Shown here one piece after another: positions 30,956-34,110 of a DNA stretch of 34,110 nt; within the stretch, counting starts at the first letter, position 1; each line of letters opens with the position of its first letter. The notes below the pieces were generated by a model. That model was given only the letters and a program-made list of their open reading frames with translations. It ran no database searches and was not told the origin of the DNA. The DNA comes from Intrasporangium sp. (GTDB taxonomy: Bacteria > Actinomycetota > Actinomycetes > Actinomycetales > Dermatophilaceae), in the NCBI RefSeq assembly GCF_030452765.1, contig NZ_JAKDLO010000022.1:1-34110 (forward strand), in the 5' to 3' direction. Both the position numbers and the translations under genes were made by a program.

Positions 30956-31683
30956 GCCCAGCCGACACGTCCCCATCCGGTCGTCGTGGGCGGGCCCTGC
31001 GACGCCTCGCGGTCGTCGTGGCAACCGTGGTCATCACGGGCGCCTTCGCCTCGGCGAGCTCGGATGCCCACTCCCGCAACGACAGCCTCGACCTGACGAG
31101 CATCGCGATCAGCAGCTCGGCCCAGCCGCAGGTGCGTGACGACGCGTTCGACACCGAGCGGCTCCGCGGCCGCACCGTGGACGCCGAGACATCGTCGGCG
31201 GCCAACGCCGAGTGCGACGGCTGCACCGCCACGGCGACCACCCTCGGCGTCGTATACGTCGACCGCGGCCGGGCGACCAAGCTCGACAACGTCGCGACGG
31301 CGTGGAACTCGTGCAAGGACTGCCGCACGGCAAGCGTCTCGGTCCAGGTCGTCGTCGTCCGGCGCGCCCAGAAGGTGACCGCGAACAACCGAGCCCTCGC
31401 CCTCAACGCCGCGTGCGAGGGGTGTCAGGCGTCGGCGGCGGCCTACCAGATCGTCATGCTCGAGCCCAAGGGGAAGCGCCTGTCCGGCCGGGACGTCGCT
31501 GCCTTGCGCGACTGGGTCGACGCCCAGGCGGCGGCGATGTCGGCCGCGCCGGCACCACGGTCGATGCTGCGCTCCGCGCCCGGTGCGCCCGGTGCCCCGC
31601 TCGACCAGCTCGAGGATCGCGTCGGCTTCGCGCTCGGCGGAGCCAAGACGCTCGACCGGTCCGCAGACGTGCAGACCGGATGA
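30952..31683 (+). CDS. Membrane-anchored or secreted protein with three CxxC repeats
   Basis: Protein of 243 residues from a GTG overlapping the upstream stop (GTGA). A basic head and one hydrophobic segment (RRLAVVVATVVITGAFASASS) act as signal or anchor. Three repeats of 33-34 residues follow, centred on CDGC (88-91), CKDC (121-124) and CEGC (155-158). Each continues with a small-residue run and then a hydrophobic strand (VVYV, VVVV, IVML). The third reads NNRALALNAACEGCQASAAA, close to the tail of peptide 1. The C-terminal ~75 residues are Ala/Pro-rich with no known domain. CxxC pairs outside the cell suggest metal binding, disulfides or redox. Family unknown to me; placement says it works with the peptides and protease. 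Confidence 0.72.
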   Translation: MSPADTSPSGRRGRALRRLAVVVATVVITGAFASASSDAHSRNDSLDLTSIAISSSAQPQVRDDAFDTERLRGRTVDAETSSAANAECDGCTATATTLGVVYVDRGRATKLDNVATAWNSCKDCRTASVSVQVVVVRRAQKVTANNRALALNAACEGCQASAAAYQIVMLEPKGKRLSGRDVAALRDWVDAQAAAMSAAPAPRSMLRSAPGAPGAPLDQLEDRVGFALGGAKTLDRSADVQTG

Positions 31684-31862
31684 CATCGGCGAACCCCGGT
31701 ACGGCGAGCGCCGGTACGGCGAGCGCGGGTACGGCGAGCGCGGGTACGGCGAGCGCGGGTACGGCGAGCGCGGGTACGGCGGTGGACCGCCGGGCCCTGC
31801 GTCGCCCCCTGCACCCGCCGATAGAATCGGCACCTCGGCGGGTCGCGCACCCGCGCCCATGA
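31680..31862 (+). CDS. Doubtful 60-residue frame of GTASA repeats
   Basis: A frame starting in the stop of the CxxC gene (ATGA) encodes MTSANPGTASAGTASA and further GTASA units, then a basic Arg/Pro tail. The repeats are exact in DNA, so the frame could be a by-product of repeat expansion. Coupled translation is possible. No domain is visible and it overlaps the promoter of the next gene. Confidence 0.25.
   Translation: MTSANPGTASAGTASAGTASAGTASAGTASAGTAVDRRALRRPLHPPIESAPRRVAHPRP
31698..31780 (+). repeat. 15-bp tandem repeat, five copies plus a part
   Basis: The unit GGTACGGCGAGCGCG is repeated from 31698 (first copy ends GCC), at 31713, 31728, 31743 and 31758, with a truncated sixth copy from 31773. 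It lies between the CxxC gene and the lipoprotein gene. Copies are nearly identical, which indicates recent slippage. Confidence 0.92.
31813..31843 (+). promoter_or_regulatory. Promoter with nested dyads before the lipoprotein gene
   Basis: TAGAAT (31822-31827) is a good -10 about 60 bases before the ATG at 31890. It sits inside two inverted repeats: ACCCGCCGA (31813-31821) with TCGGCGGGT (31835-31843), and GCCGAT (31817-31822) with ATCGGC (31826-31831). A repressor site or an alternate hairpin is possible. No clear -35 is seen. Confidence 0.5.
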
Positions 31863-31889
31863 CACCGGCCCGGCCCAGAGGAACACTGC

Positions 31890-33647
31890 ATGCCTCGACG
31901 TCCCACCGTGCTCGCCGCCCTGGTGGTCGCCGTGGTGATGGTCACCGGGGCCGTCGGCGCGCTTGCCGGGTGCACCCAGAGCGGGGCGGTGACCTCGCAC
32001 CTGGCATCGACCGCGCTCGGGCCGACCGCGCTCGGGCCGACCGCGTCGGAACCAGTCCGCCCTGAGGGAGCCCACCCGGAGGGCGCGCGCCCGCAGGGAG
32101 CGCGCCCACAGCGGCCGCTCGTCGTGGAGACCGTGCTCGGCGAGGTCGACCTCGACCCGTCCCGGCAGCTCGGCCGCACCGACGTGCTCGTGGCCAAAGC
32201 CCTGTACCAGACCCTGACGACGCTGTCGGGCACCGACGAGACGCAGGCGGTCCCGGGGCTGGCGCAGTACACGATCAGCCCCGAGGGCAGGTGGCTCACG
32301 CTCCGGTTGCGGGCCGGCGCCACGTTCTCGGACGGCGCCCCCGTCACGACGGATGACGTCGCCTTCACCCTGCGCCGCGCGCAGGGGCTCGGGGGCCCGC
32401 CGTCCCGCGTCCTCGGCACCGTCACGATGACGAAGGTCGACGACCGAACCCTGACGATCAGCTCCCCGGACGCCAACTTCGCCCTGCCGGCGATCCTCGC
32501 CAACCCGGCCTTCGGCATCCTGAACTCCTCCGTGGTCAAGGCACGCGGGGGCACGATCGGCCCGCACGACGAGGCCGGCCGGTGGCTGCAGACCCATTCG
32601 GCCGGGTCCGGCCCCTACGTGCTCGCCTCGCGGACCGCCGACTCGATCACCCTCACGGCCAACCCGCACTGGCCGGGCCCGAGACCGGCGCATCCCGACA
32701 TCGTCATCCACAACGCCTCCCCGGCCCAACAGCGCAGGGACCTCGAGGCGCGCCGTGCCGACGTCGTCCTCGATCTCTCGCCCCGGCAGGCCGAGGCGGT
32801 GCGCCAGGACCCCGAGGGCGCGGCGCTGCACGTCATGCCGCGCCGGTCGTCGACGCTCGCCTACCTCGTCCTCAACGCTTCGTCGAGGGTGGGCCGGTGG
32901 ACCGCCGACCCCGACGTCGTCGCGGCGGTGCGCAGCGGTCTCGACCGGGCTGCGCTCGCAGCGCTCTTCCCCGGGGGTGCCATCCCGGCGCAGAGCCTCG
33001 TCGCCCAGGGGATCGTCGGAGCGCTCGAGGCCGACCCGACGCTCACGAGCGCATCGGGCACGGCGCCCGCCTCGGCGGCGACGACCTATCCGTCCACCCC
33101 GACGGAGGCGACCAGCGCCGCAGACGCTGCGAAGACGGCCTTGAACAGAGCCGGCTACCACGGCCAGCCGCTCACGCTCGTCTACGCCGAGGACCGGCCC
33201 ATCGCGGGCATCCCGTCGCGTCGACTCGCCGAAGCCGTCGCCGGCCAGCTCGCCAAGGTGGGTCTGCGGGTCGACCCCAAGGGTGAGCCGGCAGCGGGCG
33301 TCGCTGCTGCCTACCGGGCCGGCAGCCCGCCGTTTGCGCTGCGCGCCTTCACCCCGGCCTACCCCGAGCCCGGCGCCTACCTGGCCTTCGCGCCGGGTGG
33401 CCCGATCGGCCTGCGGGCCGGTTGGCGGCTGCAGGCGGACTCGCTCGTCGGCGGCCTGACGGTCGAGGCGATGGACTCGGTGGGCGCCGAGCGCGAGGCT
33501 GCCTATCAGGCTTGGCAGCGTGCCATGAACGCCGCGGGGCCGTTCGTCCCGCTCATCCAGCCCATCCGTCACCTCGCTCACGGTGACCGGGTCAGGACGC
33601 TGCCGACCAACCCCATCTGGACGATCGACCTGGCCGCGATACGGTGA
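31890..33647 (+). CDS. Solute-binding lipoprotein, oligopeptide type (family 5)
   Basis: Extracellular binding protein of 585 residues. The signal peptide ends in the lipobox LAGC, so Cys28 would be lipid-modified. A low-complexity linker (about 35-75) with five-residue repeats comes before the binding domain. SBP family 5 signatures follow: KALYQTLTTL, LRLRAGATFSDGAPVTTDDVAFTLRRA, SGPYVLASRTADSITLTANP, and a late YQAWQRAMNAAGPFVPLIQP. GAGGAAC precedes the ATG. No permease or ATPase of an oligopeptide transporter is in the window, so it is an orphan here. It could bind peptides released by the upstream system, but it probably has its own promoter. Confidence 0.85.
   Translation: MPRRPTVLAALVVAVVMVTGAVGALAGCTQSGAVTSHLASTALGPTALGPTASEPVRPEGAHPEGARPQGARPQRPLVVETVLGEVDLDPSRQLGRTDVLVAKALYQTLTTLSGTDETQAVPGLAQYTISPEGRWLTLRLRAGATFSDGAPVTTDDVAFTLRRAQGLGGPPSRVLGTVTMTKVDDRTLTISSPDANFALPAILANPAFGILNSSVVKARGGTIGPHDEAGRWLQTHSAGSGPYVLASRTADSITLTANPHWPGPRPAHPDIVIHNASPAQQRRDLEARRADVVLDLSPRQAEAVRQDPEGAALHVMPRRSSTLAYLVLNASSRVGRWTADPDVVAAVRSGLDRAALAALFPGGAIPAQSLVAQGIVGALEADPTLTSASGTAPASAATTYPSTPTEATSAADAAKTALNRAGYHGQPLTLVYAEDRPIAGIPSRRLAEAVAGQLAKVGLRVDPKGEPAAGVAAAYRAGSPPFALRAFTPAYPEPGAYLAFAPGGPIGLRAGWRLQADSLVGGLTVEAMDSVGAEREAAYQAWQRAMNAAGPFVPLIQPIRHLAHGDRVRTLPTNPIWTIDLAAIR
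32010..32105 (+). repeat. 15-bp in-frame repeats in the lipoprotein linker
   Basis: Two identical units ACCGCGCTCGGGCCG (32010-32024, 32025-32039) encode TALGP twice. Three looser 15-bp units (32061-32075, 32076-32090, 32091-32105) encode PEGAH, PEGAR and PQGAR. They extend the flexible tether between the lipid anchor and the binding domain. Confidence 0.8.
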
Positions 33648-33662
33648 CCCCGGCGCCCGCCG

Positions 33663-33668
33663 GATAAT
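33663..33668 (+). promoter_or_regulatory. -10 box placing RNA start on the nucleotidyltransferase ATG
   Basis: GATAAT ends seven bases before the ATG at 33676, so the expected RNA start falls on the start codon, and no ribosome site is seen in the short gap after the lipoprotein stop. A leaderless message is likely. Confidence 0.5.
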
Positions 33669-33675
33669 TGACGGT

Positions 33676-34110
33676 ATGCCGCCCACCTCGCCCCCGCGCG
33701 TGCGTGGTCTCGTGCTCGCCGCAGGGGCAGGCCGGCGCATGGGCGGCCCCAAGGCACTGCTCCCGGCGCCGGCCGGCGGCACACTCGTGGCGGCTGCGAT
33801 CCGAGTCCTGCTCAGCGGCGGCTGTGACGGCGTCACCGTCGTGCTCGGTGCGGCGGCCGAAGACGTGCGCGCTGCTGTCGGCACCGTGCCGGTCCCGAAG
33901 AGTGCCGACATCGCCTCGCCGGAGCCCGACATCGCCTCGCCGGAGCCCGACATCGACGTCGTCGAGTGCCCCGACTGGGCCGACGGGATGGGAGCGTCCC
34001 TGCGTACCGGCCTGCGGCACATCCGGGAGCTGGCGGACTACGAGGCCGTTCTCGTGACTCTGGTCGACCTGCCCGATGTCACCCCAGATGTCACCCGCCG
34101 CCTCCTCACC
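33676..34110 (+). CDS. MobA/MocA-like nucleotidyltransferase, 3' end cut by window edge
   Basis: The first 145 residues of an NTP-transferase of the MobA-like type (NTP_transf_3). The nucleotide-binding opening RGLVLAAGAGRRMGGPKALL is diagnostic. GVTVVLGAAAEDV and a later VTLVDLPDVTPDV, with the metal-binding Asp region, follow. Related enzymes transfer CMP or GMP to molybdopterin in cofactor assembly (MocA, MobA); the exact substrate cannot be settled from this part. An in-frame 21-bp duplication (DIASPEP twice, residues 78-91) lies in a surface loop just before the conserved WADGMGASL. The frame is open to the window end. Confidence 0.85.
   Translation, partial: MPPTSPPRVRGLVLAAGAGRRMGGPKALLPAPAGGTLVAAAIRVLLSGGCDGVTVVLGAAAEDVRAAVGTVPVPKSADIASPEPDIASPEPDIDVVECPDWADGMGASLRTGLRHIRELADYEAVLVTLVDLPDVTPDVTRRLLT
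33907..33948 (+). repeat. 21-bp in-frame tandem duplication
   Basis: Two identical 21-bp units (33907-33927, 33928-33948) encode DIASPEP twice; a third copy starts with the next two codons and then diverges. The reading frame is kept. Confidence 0.88.

Noticed and set aside
27763-31683. Standard lanthipeptide, lasso, daptide or similar RiPP locus
   Set aside because: No dehydratase, cyclase, radical SAM, YcaO, methyltransferase or aminotransferase gene lies nearby. Only the PqqD-like and protease parts recall RiPP enzymes.
31698-31780. CRISPR-like array
   Set aside because: The copies are directly adjacent 15-bp units without spacers, and no cas gene is present.
31443-34022. Long minus-strand frame (859 codons) opposite the lipoprotein and including RSPYP-like repeats
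   Set aside because: Its repeats are the complement of the 15-bp array, and the rest is antisense to clear genes with signal peptide and binding-protein motifs.

Overview
The window is GC-rich, densely packed DNA with GTG and TTG starts, many ATGA/GTGA overlaps and TANNNT-type -10 boxes. That fits a high-GC actinobacterium. The tad operon, cyanophycin genes and a SARP regulator suggest a micrococcalean lineage such as Intrasporangiaceae, but this is inferred from gene style, not from a search. I saw no rRNA, tRNA, insertion sequence, phage gene or CRISPR array.

Layout. (1) 1-746: 3' part of an HpcH/HpaI aldolase, ending at a long inverted repeat. (2) 866-6456, minus strand: a cyanophycin operon, cphB then cphA then a second Mur ligase-type protein without ATP-grasp, started at TTG. 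(3) 6555-14875, minus strand: a Tad/Flp pilus operon (flp, tadE, tadG, cpaB, tadZ, tadA, a VWA-TadB fusion, tadC), with the prepilin peptidase divergent at 15219. 11-bp repeats sit behind the flp promoter. (4) 15924-18540, minus strand: a VOC protein, an SRPBCC protein and a CPA1 Na+/H+ antiporter. (5) 18623-22259: an ABC-2 exporter coupled to a DesK/DesR-like two-component system, with stacked palindromes upstream. (6) 22314-26556: a cassette of ATP-grasp ligase, S51-like protein and two alpha/beta hydrolases; its start looks leaderless. (7) 26628-31862: a SARP regulator facing an operon of two related small peptides, a PqqD-like/M50 protease/MinD ATPase fusion and a membrane-anchored protein with three CxxC repeats. 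(8) 31890-34110: an oligopeptide-binding lipoprotein and the 5' part of a MobA/MocA-like nucleotidyltransferase.

Region 7 is the best candidate for an undescribed system. Six heptamers at exact 11-bp spacing lie in front of the peptide genes, which is the geometry of SARP operators. The two peptides share a leader-like block (AEL, five residues, then T[ML]LPS[KR][ED]TL) and a tail unit (NAAT, two residues, S). The same tail unit, with Cys in place of Thr and Ser, recurs in the CxxC protein two genes downstream. The fusion protein places a possible leader-binding domain, an intramembrane protease and an EspI-like ATPase in one chain. I propose regulated production, membrane processing and display of a peptide family; its function is unknown.

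A second theme is short in-frame repeats with a 15-bp unit in the histidine kinase, after the CxxC gene and in the lipoprotein, plus a 21-bp duplication in the last gene.
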